A model generated the notes under the pieces. It did no database searches, was not told where the DNA came from, and saw nothing but the letters and a program-made list of their open reading frames with translations. Shown piece after piece: positions 34,494 to 46,409 of a stretch of DNA of 64,000 bases. The position numbers and the translations under genes were made by a program. The DNA is from Nomia melanderi (Eukaryota > Arthropoda > Insecta > Hymenoptera > Halictidae), in the NCBI RefSeq assembly GCF_051020985.1, contig NC_134999.1, positions 806,001 through 870,000 on the forward strand, given 5' to 3'. Position 1 is the first letter of the stretch. Each line of letters begins with the position of its first letter.

Positions 34494-35705
34494 TACAGGG
34501 TACTACGGTAAAGTAATTTTTCGCGTTACAAAAATATTCGGACAGTTAATTTCTTTTGAAATTTATTTACAAATAGGAGAGTAGCTTTGTTTACAAATAC
34601 GACACATCGGATTTAGTACCAAGTAGTTAGTCCTATCGAACAGTTTACTTATTACAGTGTAGTTTATCGTTAAAAAGTCTTGTTAAAGTAAAAACATTTC
34701 AATTAATTTTCGCCAATTAGTAATTTTTAATCACGGAAAAGAAAAATCGTATCGACAAATCGCTGATATGCTTAATCTTGAAGAAAGTACGGTGGCAGAT
34801 ATCGTTAATAGATTTAAGAATGAAGATGGAATTGAATTACTTCTGTAAAGTGGTCGAGCGAAAATAATAAATGAAAGAGAAAAACAGAAGATTATTTGGA
34901 AAACAGGAGAAAACCCACGACTAAGTGCTTTTGCATTAGCAGTTGAACTTTGCGAAGAAAATATAAAATCTGTAAATGCACGAACAATTCGACGAATACT
35001 TAAGAAAATGGTTATAATGGGAAAGTGACAATAAAGAAACCGCCCATCAGTGAAGTAAATAAAAAGAAACGTTTAACTTTCGCAAAAGAAATGATTTCGA
35101 AGGAAGAGTCATGGTGGAGTGACTCCATTTTCGTTGACGAATCTAAATTAAATATATCTGGTTCGAATAGATGGCATATGGTGTGACGGAAGCGAAATAA
35201 AGCTTCAAATCCGAAAAATTTTCGAGCTACTTTCAAATATGGTGGAGGACATGCTATGCTCTGAGGGTGCATATCGAACAGAGGAGTAGGAAAATTTGTC
35301 TTATTGAAGACATCATGGACAAAAACAAATATTTATGTATTTAAAAAAAAAGTTTAGTATCAAGTGCAGCTAATATGGATATTGAAAAAGTTTCAAATTG
35401 TACCACAATAGTGGTCCACAAGATAAGACAAGGATCGTAAAAGAATATCTACTATATAACTGTCCAAAAATCTTACACCCCATTCCTCAGTTCCAAAATC
35501 ATAACCCTATAGACAATCTATGGGATAATTTAAACAGATGAATAAGCACAACACCGATAAGGAATAAAGAAGAATTGAAACAGAGATTGTAAGACGAACA
35601 GGTATAAAGAAATACAAAATATGTTAAAAAAATTATATTTAGTATGCCAAAACGATTGAAACAAGCGATAAAACAAAAAGGTTATGCTACTAAGTATTAA
35701 AAGTT
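34494..35705 (+). pseudogene. Decayed Tc1-like transposase
   Basis: The HTH region reads NHGKEKSYRQIADMLNLEESTVADIVNRFKNE, followed by SAFALAVELCEENIKSVNARTIRRILKK. The catalytic region shows KEESWWSDSIFVDESKLNISG, with aspartate in the DES block, then FKYGGGHAML, and a C-terminal LHPIPQFQNHNPIDNLWDNLNR where SPDLNPIENLW is expected. The ending MPKRLKQAIKQKGYATKY is typical of Tc1 proteins. Stops and frame shifts are frequent. The left flank has CAGGGTACTACGG, but no matching right terminal repeat was recognised, so element ends are unset. Confidence 0.82.
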
Positions 35706-38700
35706 AAATTTTAAATTAAAAGTTAAGTTATAGAATTTTGTTCAGGAAAACGAGCTTTTAGTCATACGGTGCATTGTGCGGTTTTGCAGAAAGGTACATT
35801 TCTTCGGGGTGTAAGTTGAGTATATATTGTTTAAAAAGTCTTATAAATAAAAAATAAGACAATGATTTTAGATTTAATCCCTAGAAGCATGTATAATGAA
35901 TAAACCAATTTTTATTTTTATCTGAAATTCATTTCCCAATTAATTGAGGTCCGGAAAATTTATTCCCGCAATTCACTGTCAGTAATTAATCGCTAGCAGT
36001 TTACCGCCGCGTTAGTTTGTCTTTTAAACAATTTGTAGCCTACAAATGATCGCTAACATATTTTACCGCCTAGAAGCACTGGGATTTGATTAAATCATAA
36101 ACAGTTATTTTTTATTTAATTTTCTATTTTTGTTTCTGCCTTAAGCTATGATTAGCCTGGGTTAAGTTCGAATTAGGTCTAGGTTAGGTGTTTTTTAGGA
36201 TTAGAATTACACATGGGTACTCTCTTCTATAAAAATTCCAACAGTTCCACTCAATGACGGTAGTTACGAACGTTATTCCGTACAATATACAATGTATCAA
36301 TGAGTTTAACTTAGGTAATAGATATCGGTGTTTCGAACCAGGGCCGCGAGCAGCGCGAAAGGCCGGATGGAGGATTCATCCTTGTAATATAGAGACAATT
36401 TGTTAATAAGGTGCGCGGACGAACTCAATGCGAAATTGGGGAATCACTAGGTTGGACAAATCTTTCTTTTAGTAGGAAGTGTTATTGTGAACGAACTTAA
36501 TGCGAAATCAGCGAGTCGCTAGGATTGTTTGGTAGGTTTCGTAACACTATGTAATTAGAGTTATTTTATACAATCCGAGCAGTAAGATTACATCTGTGCC
36601 GGAACGTTCAATCACTAGATTAGGATATTGATCGATAATTAAGGGTTTTATAGTATTATGACGTTCATAAAATAACTCAATTATATTCTGAATAACTGTG
36701 CTTATACAAAAATGTTTATTGTCGTGGGTGAATTTAAGGGACTATAAAGTATTACCTAAGTTTGCTCCGTGTTAACGCACTGGCAAAGCTTAACGTCTGA
36801 TATCGGTGAAAAAGAATTGCCGAATGGAACTTTATGGGACTCACGGATTCTATAAGGTTAACTTTATTCAAAAGGGAATTTTAACTCGATCTCACTAGAA
36901 GCGATTCTTATGAAACAACGACCGACGTAACGGCACAGGAATCTTTCTCAGTTTGAACCGATCAGAGTAAAAATTGGAGAGTTTATATATTCTAAAAAAA
37001 GGGTGGGGATAACTGTATGACGCACTAACGCAGTTGAATTCCAGTTGCTTCATTTCAAAGTATAGCTAGTTTCAGGACTTCCGGATAAACACTATTAATA
37101 TTGTTCGATGTAACGGTAGCATTGCTTCCTTTACGAAATTCATACAGCATACAATGTTGAATATGCTTCTTCACCATTTTATCTGAACTCATTCTTTGTG
37201 AATGATAATGAATTCTCCAGAAAAAATTAAACAGCTTACGTAGACAGAGTTTGCAGTTATTTTAGCACTAACAGTTTGCCAATTTGATTCACACGAAGTT
37301 TGCAACATTAATTCAACGACATACGCCAAGCAGAGATGACATTATATTTCGGTAACTATAATAGTTTAGAGAAAAACTAGTACAAAGTTTCAAATTTTAA
37401 TTCTTATAGCTAAATTTGCTTTGAGTTTCTCTAAGTTTTTCTTTTTTTTCTAATATTTCTGAGGTAAAAACGAATTTGTTCTTCAACATGTCTAATACAT
37501 TAACTTTTCTTAGTTATAACGCTTTTACTATGTTACCTGTTAAGAATACATACAGTTAAGAAATAACCCTCATCGTCCCGTTTGCATAGTCAAGGAACAT
37601 TTAGTTTTTACGATAGAGAAAAAGGCCCGGACACATTAAATAAAACCCTAACCATTCGTGACACCATAAAACAAACAAATTCAGGCATTTTCAATACACA
37701 AAGGACGGCTTAGCTTCACGACACCCTAACGGTACTCCACACTCCTACTGACGCTACCTGACTTGACCTGTCCGACTTACCCTACAAGGCGTGACCACAA
37801 GACAGCAGATTCAACCCCCAACAACTTCATTGGACGAAAATATTTCCCACTTTTTAACATACACACGAAACAGTACACACCCTCATCTCCACAATTAGTA
37901 TAAGACACACTCGATTGTACAAATCATACAGAGTTCATCAAGACAGCGACATCATAGTATTAAGACAAGTATTTTCAACAACAAAATAAAGGGACACACA
38001 GTCCGATAAATCAAGCCAATCCTTGTTAATTATTCAAAACTTATTCAGTACGCCAGTGCAACCAAGTTAACAATAAATATCTGGCCTTACAAACCAGATA
38101 CATAAAATTAACAATTTCTTTGGTCCATTGACCTACATTACACATTAACATTACCTATGTATGCTTATTACTGCCAGCTTATGACGTCTCCAACTAAATG
38201 TTTTAAAATGTTGTATTATTGATGTACATAAAAAAATTTTGAATCTGTTACATGAGAATTTTCTCTCAGGGCGAATAGGAAAAATTGTTAAAAATTCTTG
38301 TTCTAATGAGTTATTTAGGGGAAAGTAGAGTGAAACGGAATAGTAATGTTTTTCATAGATAAAAAGCTCATACCGAGTTTACATCGCACAACACGGTTCT
38401 AGCAAGTCCTCGATGTAGTTTGAGATCGACTGCAGAGCAGTGAATGAGTTATTTTTCGATTAAATGCATTGGAAAGATATTCAGTGAAAAAGTTTTAATG
38501 TCACATAGATGTTTGAAGCAGTTTCTTTTATTTTCCGATTAAAAAATTGAAGAGTATAACTACAATAATACATTCTGCGTTCCTTAAGCTGTATTTTTTA
38601 CTGGTAAGTTATTTCTTCATTCCATGCCCAGCTGTAAACTTTAAATGCTTTTCTTAATTATGAAGCACGGGGCAAAACGGAACACTTTACTACAGCGGCA

Positions 38701-38732
38701 ACAGGAATCCCTTGCTGTGTGCTTTGTCTATA
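35706..38732. other. Gene-free, probably repeat-derived stretch
   Basis: No coding sequence was recognised. A pair of related units, GACGAACTCAATGCGAAAT near 36418 and AACGAACTTAATGCGAAAT near 36491, lies in a CG-richer block (36330-36560). A CA-rich, cytosine-biased block at about 37580-38130 with AATAAA near 37985 resembles an LTR U3-R region, but no TG..CA ends with a duplication were found. Confidence 0.4.
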
Positions 38733-38736
38733 GTTT

Positions 38737-39116
38737 TGAGGCGGGATCGAAATCGGAAATGTCGGAAGATACGAAAGATGACAAAAGTTCGTAGCTAAAC
38801 TAAACTTTATTGCAAAGACGGTTGTTACAATCCGCGCAGCTCGCGTGACCGTTCTCGATGAACTCTCTACCAGAACTCCTCCAAACTAGCCGTTCGCTCG
38901 CTGACGTATTCCTACCAAAATCATTCTTTCTTCATTCTCACAGTTCGCTTTCACTCTAAACTAACTACGCTCACCCTACACGCGACACTCGACCCAATCA
39001 TCTATACATCCCCTCGACGCTATCGCGCAGAGCGTACCCGATTCATTCATTCAAACACACTTTTGTCTTAAACTAAACACATGGCGAAGACGTGGTGCCA
39101 GCTTGTCACTGCCACA
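38737..39116 (-). mobile_element. Solo LTR, minus orientation
   Basis: The 380-bp block starts TGAGGCGGGATCG and ends TGCCACA on the plus strand and is flanked by GTTT (38733-38736 and 39117-39120). In minus orientation it begins TGTGGCAGTGACAAGC, has CAATAAAG in its last third and ends CCCGCCTCA, a normal LTR layout. It is much more GC- and CpG-rich than its surroundings. No internal region or primer-binding site adjoins it. Confidence 0.72.
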
Positions 39117-39776
39117 GTTTTGATTGATTACATGTAATCGTATTGATATGTAACAAATTAGAAGATAACATATTTATTTGTCATTTTTGTTCATAAAATC
39201 ATACATATTTATATTTTATTTATATCAGCTAACAATTAAATATATTCAGTTAACAATTTTGATTTAGTAGAAATAAAGATTTTGTATTTTTATATGATTT
39301 TACCATTTTTGCAAAGTGGACATTTCAATACTTTTAGGAAATCGTATTTTCTTTCGTAACTAAATATTTTTATTAAAAAATCATTATTTCCTTATAACCA
39401 AAGGTCTATTTTAGATTCCCAAAAAAGGTTTCATGCGTTTATTGCTCTAGATATTTTGTTATTACGGCTAAAAAAGCGTCCTATTTTATCCTACTTTCTC
39501 CTATCAGATATTGATGAGTTAATTTTGTTTTAATAAGATGTAATGGCCGATAATATTATGACTTATTTTTATTATAATTTTTATTATTATTATAATTTCT
39601 ACATATATGTCGGATAAGGATTCCTCTATTTTATGAAAAAACTAGTACGAAAACGACACGTGTGAAGAACACATACAATTTTGAGGTTGCCATAAACGTG
39701 TAATAGTTCTTAAGTAAATTTATTATTCTGTGTTGTTATTTTTGGTATGTATAAAGAATATTGATTAAAGTTTATA
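39117..39776. other. Unassigned AT-rich spacer
   Basis: No gene or element was recognised between the solo LTR and the TTAA MITE. Confidence 0.4.
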
Positions 39777-39991
39777 TTAACACTAAATATATCTCGACCG
39801 ATCAAATGACTGGTTTTAAAATTTGATTTAAAATTTTCTGTATTTCCTTTTACCCATTTCACTTTATATCAATTCTTATATTGTACGATTCATCATATCG
39901 TTTAATTTGTTTACCTTTGTCCTATAATTAGCTGTTTGACCGGTTACGTTAGGAATAGGTATATATAATGTGCCGGTACGTTTAGTGTTAA
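39777..39991. mobile_element. Diverged TTAA-flanked MITE, copy 3
   Basis: The 215-bp unit starts TTAACACTAAA and ends GTTTAGTGTTAA, so its ends follow the CACTA(G/A)A pattern of the copies at 16305 and 46185. ATCAAATGACTGG lies near the left end, resembling their subterminal AGTCAAAATGACT motif. The interior has diverged, so it may be an older member or a sister family. Confidence 0.6.
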
Positions 39992-40159
39992 ATAAACAAT
40001 TTCTTTTGGATTTTTGATATTTATTGGAAGAAACATTAGCTTAGTATTGCCCTGTAGCATGTGAAACAAGACTTTAAAGCATTTTTAACTTATATAAACT
40101 CTTACCTCATTTTCGGAGAAAATGCAGTGGCTGACATTTTGTACAATTTCCTAACAAAA

Positions 40160-42690
40160 CGAAAATTACAAGGAAAATTAGCCGAATAAAGAACGAAGCA
40201 ACAAAGTAGTATTACGAGGTATACATTCAAAAACAAACGTTAGCAGAGTCATCGAAGAGTTAAAAGTACTTAATCATCAGGTATGTAACGTCAACAATAT
40301 CATTAAATATGGTATTAAACAACCGCTGTCTCTTTTCTTCACCGAGTTAGAGCTTAACGAAAATGACAAAGATATATACAAGACTGATAGATTATTAAAC
40401 GTTATAATTTGAACCGGCTAGGCTCAAGAGGAAGAGTCCTCAATATATACAATGCCAAGCCTACGGACACACGAAAAATTATTGCTATAGAACTCCTGCA
40501 TGTGTAAAATGTGCAGGAAAGCATAATACGTCAGATTGTTCCGTACACGGCAAAACAAGCAACGTAAAATGTTATAATCATCAGGGAAATTATCCTGCTG
40601 GCTACAAAGGATGTATAATAAGGAAACGATTACAGTAAAAACTATATCCCACTCTCAGACAGACAGCAAATTTAAACGGTTCCTCCTCTCTGAGACCAAT
40701 TGTTATTTCGAACACGATTAACGCTCAAGCCACTCGTACACAAACACCACAAACGGAAACATCCTCTATTAATACTGTCGACGAGGTGTCTTTAGAAATA
40801 GCAGAAAATAAAACACTACTGCTGAATTCAATAAAAAATACTGAATTAATAAGAAACATGCTTTTAGAACAAACGCCAGAACAAATCCCCAGACTTGCTC
40901 GATTTCGCTATAATTATAGGGATGAACAAATCTTATTTTGAAATTCAATCGTGCCTAAACATCAGCTCAAACCATTCCCCAATTTTACTCAAATACTTAC
41001 AAAAGCCTACGTTTTCAGAAATAACACTAGCTTTATGCAATAATACCACAAATTGGGAAATAGTCAAACAGTATTGAGAGGAGAACGTAAATTGCAGCAT
41101 ACCCTGGAAGAGATCAGAACACATAGAAGTAGCCGTCATCAATTTTACTAATTTAATACAGGAAGCGAGCTGGATTGCCACTAAAGATAAGTACACTGAA
41201 ATTAACAGAAAATTTAATTCCTCTCTAGAATACGTCCTCCAAAAAGTCAAGCTAAAACGTAAATTAAAACATATATGGCAGAAACATGGGACATCTGTAA
41301 ACAAGAAGAGGCTAAACGCAATCACGAAAAAAGTGAAACAGCTAATACAGAATTATTACAATGAAGAATTCCACAGTTACATCTCTAGCCTTTCCTGTAA
41401 TGACGATACCAATTACTCCTTATGGAAAGCTACGAAAAGATTGAAAAGACCAATCGCACCATTACCAGCGAAAAAAGAAGCGGACGGCAACTGGGCAAAG
41501 AACACTTTCGAACAAGCCACCACTTTTGCGGAATATTTATACGATACGTTTCAATCAAATAATACAAATACCTCTTTGACTACTCCAAAGATATTTTCAC
41601 TTGCCGAGACAAATAGTACCCAGGACATTACAAATACTGCAATAAAAGAAGTTAAGAAGCTCATCGTGGAAATTCAAGTTAAAAAGTCTCCTGGTTTTGA
41701 TTTAATTAATGGAAAAATATTAAAAGAACTCCCTACGAAGGCATTAAGGATGCTTACAATTATCTTTAACGCGATACTGAGAATTACTTTCCTATTAATT
41801 GGAAGGTAGCTCAAGTTCATATGCTGCTTAAACCGAAGAAAGATCCAAACCTGTCATTATCCTGTAGACCAATTTTTGTATTTGTTATAATGTTAAAAAT
41901 AAGAAAAAATAATTCTTGACAGAATAAAAAATATAATAAAGGAAAAAAATGTTGTACCGTCTCACCAATTTGGATTTACGAACAAACACACCACTACCGA
42001 ACAAATACACAGGCTTACAAATAAAATTACACTCGCCTACGAACGCAAACAGTACTGTACTGCCGCTTTTCTAGACGTTGAAAAAACATTCGACAAAGTA
42101 TGACACAAGGGCCTCTTATATAAAATCAAACTACATCTTCCGCCATTCTGTTATTTTCTTATTAAATCCTACCTTGAAAACAGAACAGTCTTCGTCAAAA
42201 TAAAAAGCACGTATTTAAACATCTATAACATCAATGCAGGAGTTTCTCAAGGTAGGGCCTATTCTATACACATTATATACTGCTGACATCCCCACTACTG
42301 AAGATACTGACTTTCTCACGTTCTTCGATGACACGGCTACCTTAGCCATACACGAAATATACGCAAATAACATGAAAAAATTAGGATCAAAAGAAGAAAT
42401 ATGTACTTGCACACCAGCAGATGTTCAAAATTAAGTGCAGAAAATAAGCTACTTATTTACAGAACTATTATCAAACACATCTGGACGTATGGCATCGAGC
42501 TATGGGGCATGGTAACAGCCATATTACGAAAATAGAAGCGTTACAATCAATTGTACTTCGGATCATAGTAGACGCAGCATGGTATATGCGAAATGACGAG
42601 CTTCGTAAAGACCTAGGAATCAGTTCACTAGCCAACGAAATAATACGTCCCCGTGGTAAATACAAAATTATATATATATTTATATATTTT
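40160..42690 (+). mobile_element. Internally deleted Jockey-clade retrotransposon, copy 2
   Basis: Gag begins with VVLRGIHSKTNVSRVIEELK and continues through QPLSLFFTELE to the zinc knuckles (GHTKNYC, CVKCAGKH, CSVHGKTSNVKC). At about 40889 the text jumps from the end of Gag straight to PDLLDFAIIIG..SSNHSPILL, the tail of the endonuclease, so most of that domain and the ORF1/ORF2 junction are gone. Reverse transcriptase follows: KRLKRPIAPLPAKKEADGNW, SPGFDLINGKILKELP, FLDVEKTFDKV and GVSQG. The polymerase motif reads FFDDTA instead of FADDTA. A second deletion near 42435 leads to WTYGIELWGM. It cannot be autonomous. Confidence 0.85.
41333..41809 (+). pseudogene. Longest open piece of Jockey copy 2 reverse transcriptase
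   Basis: The 158-codon open stretch covers the region before and into the fingers domain of a Jockey reverse transcriptase, including KKSPGFDLINGKILKELP (family form SPGxDxI) and KALRMLTIIFNAILR. It is part of the broken ORF2 of 40160-42690, not an independent gene; homology runs on in other frames at both ends. Confidence 0.8.
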
Positions 42691-42989
42691 GTACACATAC
42701 TGTCCGATGAGAAAATATCTACGTGTTATTCTCGCATAACTTTGTTATAAAAATTTTTCGAATGTCCCTATGGGACAAATTACAACGTTTATTGGAGTTA
42801 ATAAAAAAAAAACAAGGAAAATTGACGTAGTAGTCAATATCAATGAAACATTAATAATTGCGAAATGCGTTTGATACCGATGAAATTCGAAAATTCTACG
42901 AAAGTGATACATTTTCACGCAGTGACAGTATTTTAATGGTCGGCGAAAGCGTGGACGGTTGAGCCACATAAACGATGATCCTGTCTAGA

Positions 42990-45560
42990 AGTAGTGTCCG
43001 TTATTGACACTTGTGAAAGATCTACACATGTAGGAGTTGTAGGCGATTCTATAGCACCACCGGAATTTTTACAATTATTAGACTTTAAAAGAATAATTCG
43101 TCAAAGCCAATTGTATTAAATGAGAAAGCACTGTAAATAATTATACCCAGATGAAGCACATTGAACTTGGTTATATATTGTAACATAATCGAAAAACAGC
43201 TTTTTATTGGTGCAGAGCTATAACATCACCTTAAATTCTTAATGCCCTCCATGATTTCCAATTGTAAAGCTGTAACTAATCACACAGTTTTTTTCTTTAA
43301 TCCACACAATGTCACGTGAAAAGTATCTTAGCAAACAAGAGTGCAAGAACAGTAAGATAGTAACTAATTTCCTTCATATGTTGCATTATTAAAAGAAGAA
43401 TAGATGTGGTATCGTACAAAAACAGTATTATAATTACTGAAGCATATGCGCCCATAAAATTAGAAGGTTTACATGACCATACGGCATATTAAAAAGTTTA
43501 AAAGCCTATTCTGAAGACCACGGTAACTTAATTGTAATCTGTAAGTGGGATTGTGATGATGCCACAGGACAGCAAAGGTATAAAAAAATATTTCATATAA
43601 ACTGAAAAAATAGTTTCGGAAAATCAGAGAAAATTATTCCTATGGTTTTGCTGGCCAATGAGATTTTAATTAATCAAAAAATGTCAAATTTTAATATACG
43701 AAGAAGGACAAAATAAATAATGAAGTTGAAAATTTGGAACCAATGGATATAAATAATATTGAATACGCCAAAAATCTAACAATCGTAGATAATAAAGTCT
43801 GTAATGCAATTACAAGCACAGCATCTGTCTTCCATCGTTACATTTGCAATACAAAACCAACCTAAATGAATGATATAGAATGTGTAAAGGCTAAGAAATG
43901 TAATAATATTCCAATTAGTCATTTGGAATATCTTCGTTGCATGTTTAGATAATGTGTTTCGAATGTTTGTTACACATTTTATACAATTTATCTTTGAGCC
44001 TATCCGCGATGAATTACAAATCAGGTGTGTAATGGAGAAACATTTAGTAAAAAAGACCAACCACACAGCGTATATGCAATGATGTGGGATTTCTATTACC
44101 AGTTTGTAGTGAAAAAGTAGCTTACTTTACTAATTAGTAGTAACAATTAAGGCTGTGCAGAAGTTAAAACTTGTATTGGTTTCAAGCTAAGATCTCAAAA
44201 GAATAATCTACAGTTAAAATTGCCAGGATTATAAAAAATGAGCAGTAATGGTGAAAACTATAATTTCGAATTTTGGCTATTGGCGATTGTCTTTAAGAAA
44301 AGAATATATCCAATCCCGCAAGCTAAAAAGTCACAAGGGCAAGGGGACTCTTCTGTTCAGAATGCTCGCGTCAATAGCTATAGAAAAACGGTTGATGTTA
44401 CTGGTTGAGCTGCATAACCAAGAAAGCAGACAGAACAGAACGCGACGGAGCGAGATGTAACGATCCTCTCCAATTCATATACTACATAAAAAGCTGTTTC
44501 AAACTGCATATAATACTCATTTAATAATTGCTGTAGTACGACGATACTGGCCCTTCTGAGGAAAGCAATGAAATAACGGTTTATACTATTTTTAAGTGAA
44601 ATACACCCTTCCAAAAAATCTGAATAATTATAGATTAACAACTATAACAAATTACAATATTTGTAAAAATATGAATGCGGTGGTACGCATAATTCGTTCG
44701 ATAATGCAGAAAAATATTGATTTCTTTTTAACTGCGTTCCCACAATCCGAAAAATATGAAAAAATAGAGTATTGATAATCATAATAACACGGTAATTCAA
44801 TGGAAATATGAAAGCGGTACTCCGATAATTTAAATAAAATATCAGCATTTATTATTTTCTCGAATTTTTTAAAAATCGATTTCGAACAACAAATAAAAAG
44901 AACATAAAATATCAATAATAAACTTATAACTAACGGGTACAAACAGGTTTCTTCGAGAGATCTATCGAATGGTGTGTACGAAGGTCGATTTGGTTTCGGG
45001 GCACTTTTACCTCTCCTTATTCAGTTGTGGCCTTTGAAGAATATACACTGGGGATAACTCAATATTTTACGCAGCATTACGGATGGTATTACATGCCCAC
45101 ATCGACAAAGAAAATACAGTGCGTCACTGACATGATCCCAGCCGGCCTGTGACTCAAAAATGGAGAAGGGCAAGGGGAGACGTCCATTCGCGGCGTTTAG
45201 TTGCGAGTTGAGGTGAAGCGTGAATCCGAATCCCCTTGCCCCTCTCCATTTTTGAGTCACAGGCCGGCTGGGATCATGTTAGTAACGCACTGTACTTATA
45301 CACGGTAAAGAAGTAATTTAAATATTCTGTTTCCGGCTGAACAGCGTTTTGGGGAAACACAAAAAAGTAAACGTAAAGATTATAAAAGATGTAGAAGCAG
45401 TAGTAGAAGGAAAATATCAAGAATAGCTACAAACGAAGATATGTTAAAACAATTATTACTAACTTTAAAGCTATACATGTCATCATTAAGGATCAGATCA
45501 AGTACTAAGAAGATTAAATTATTAAATCCAGAGGCAGCAGTTTTAATGGAATAAATCAAA
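42990..45560 (+). pseudogene. RAG1/Transib-like transposase relic
   Basis: Scattered blocks in order suggest a large transposase: MSREKYLSKQECK, then ICKWDCDDATGQQRYKKIF near 43535-43595, then WYYMPTSTKKILIHGKEVI (split by the MITE at 45117), and AEQRFGETQKSKRKDYKR..RKISRIATNEDML with SSLRIRSS near the C terminus. In the RAG1/Transib group a CDG-type motif holds the first aspartate and a SEE..EARNK-type motif near the end holds the glutamate; those positions read CDD and AEQRFGETQKSKRK here. Stops and frameshifts are dense. The superfamily assignment rests on remembered motifs, so it is tentative, but a common insect repeat protein is clear. Confidence 0.5.
45117..45292. mobile_element. TA-flanked MITE with long inverted arms
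   Basis: The 176-bp unit starts CAGTGCGTCACTGACATGAT and ends with its near-complement ...ACGCACTG, flanked by TA (45115-45116 and 45293-45294). The arms are about 65 bp each, nearly identical, and surround a short unique centre. TA duplication and CAGTG ends fit a Tc1/mariner-type MITE. Its ends are confirmed because excision with one TA restores the WYYMPTSTKKI-LIHGKEVI reading of the host relic. Confidence 0.88.
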
Positions 45561-46184
45561 TAAATTGTTCAAATGTTTGATTTGCTTATTTCTTATATTC
45601 AGATAGTATTATGTACTAGATATGAATTTCCTATGTATTTATTTAGTGTATTTAATTAAATTGTACCTAATATAGAACACCATAACATATCATATCGAAT
45701 ACCATAAGGCATAGATAAACACTTTAATAATTGGGCATCAGTTGAAAATCTGTCGTTAAAAGCAAAGCATTATTGTGTTTGGTAATGTATAAAAGTTATT
45801 GAGAGAAGTTAGGTAGTTCAATTTTTTGGCAAGGGGATGTTAAAAAATATAATTTTTTCAGTAAGTTAGTTACTTTTTTCAGTTAGTTATCATTAAACAT
45901 AACATTTATACAAATGCATTTATACAAATACAAATAAAAACAAACATATTTGTTTTAAGTGAGAAGAATGGGCCCAATGCATTGAGCTTACGAAGAATTT
46001 GACGTTTCGGGTATGAATACATTAATGTATTCAACGTAGAAGAAGAAGAAGAAGAATGTTATAGAATAATAATGAAAACAATAAATAATATTTTAGAAAA
46101 TTTGTTAAACAAAATATATGTTATGTTTCATTAGAAAATGTATATTCTTTAATATTTTCTAGTGAAAATTTCATTTCAATATCT
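45561..46184. other. Unassigned AT-rich spacer
   Basis: No gene was recognised. A GAA microsatellite runs over 46038-46056, directly after an 18-bp perfect palindrome GAATACATTAATGTATTC (46015-46032). Confidence 0.5.
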
Positions 46185-46409
46185 TTAACACTAGAACTAC
46201 CGTACCAGTCAAAATGACTTGTTTCGATTTTTTCGTTTAGCAATTATTGATATCTTCGAAGCATTGAATATTCGAAATGATTTTGAAAATAAATAGCTTC
46301 ATTTGAATACTATAATGAATGTCTGAAGAAACTGAAAATAGTCTATTGTTACAATTTTTATGAGAATTGCATATTAATCGTATTAAATGCTCGGTAGTTC
46401 TAGTGTTAA
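46185..46409. mobile_element. piggyBac-type MITE, copy 2 (inverted relative to copy 1)
   Basis: The 225-bp unit has TTAACACTAGAACTACCG at the left and CGGTAGTTCTAGTGTTAA at the right. Its interior is a reverse-complement match to 16305-16530 (for example CAATTATTGATATCTTCGAA against the inverse of copy 1), so the two copies lie in opposite orientation. No ORF. Confidence 0.88.

Noticed and set aside
36335..36360. tRNA B-box-like GGTTCGAA on the minus strand
   Set aside because: No acceptor stem, A box or cloverleaf could be built around it.
37530..38130. Possible LTR starting TGTTACCTG with AATAAA near 37985
   Set aside because: No CA end with a matching target duplication could be found, so it was left as unassigned repeat-like DNA.
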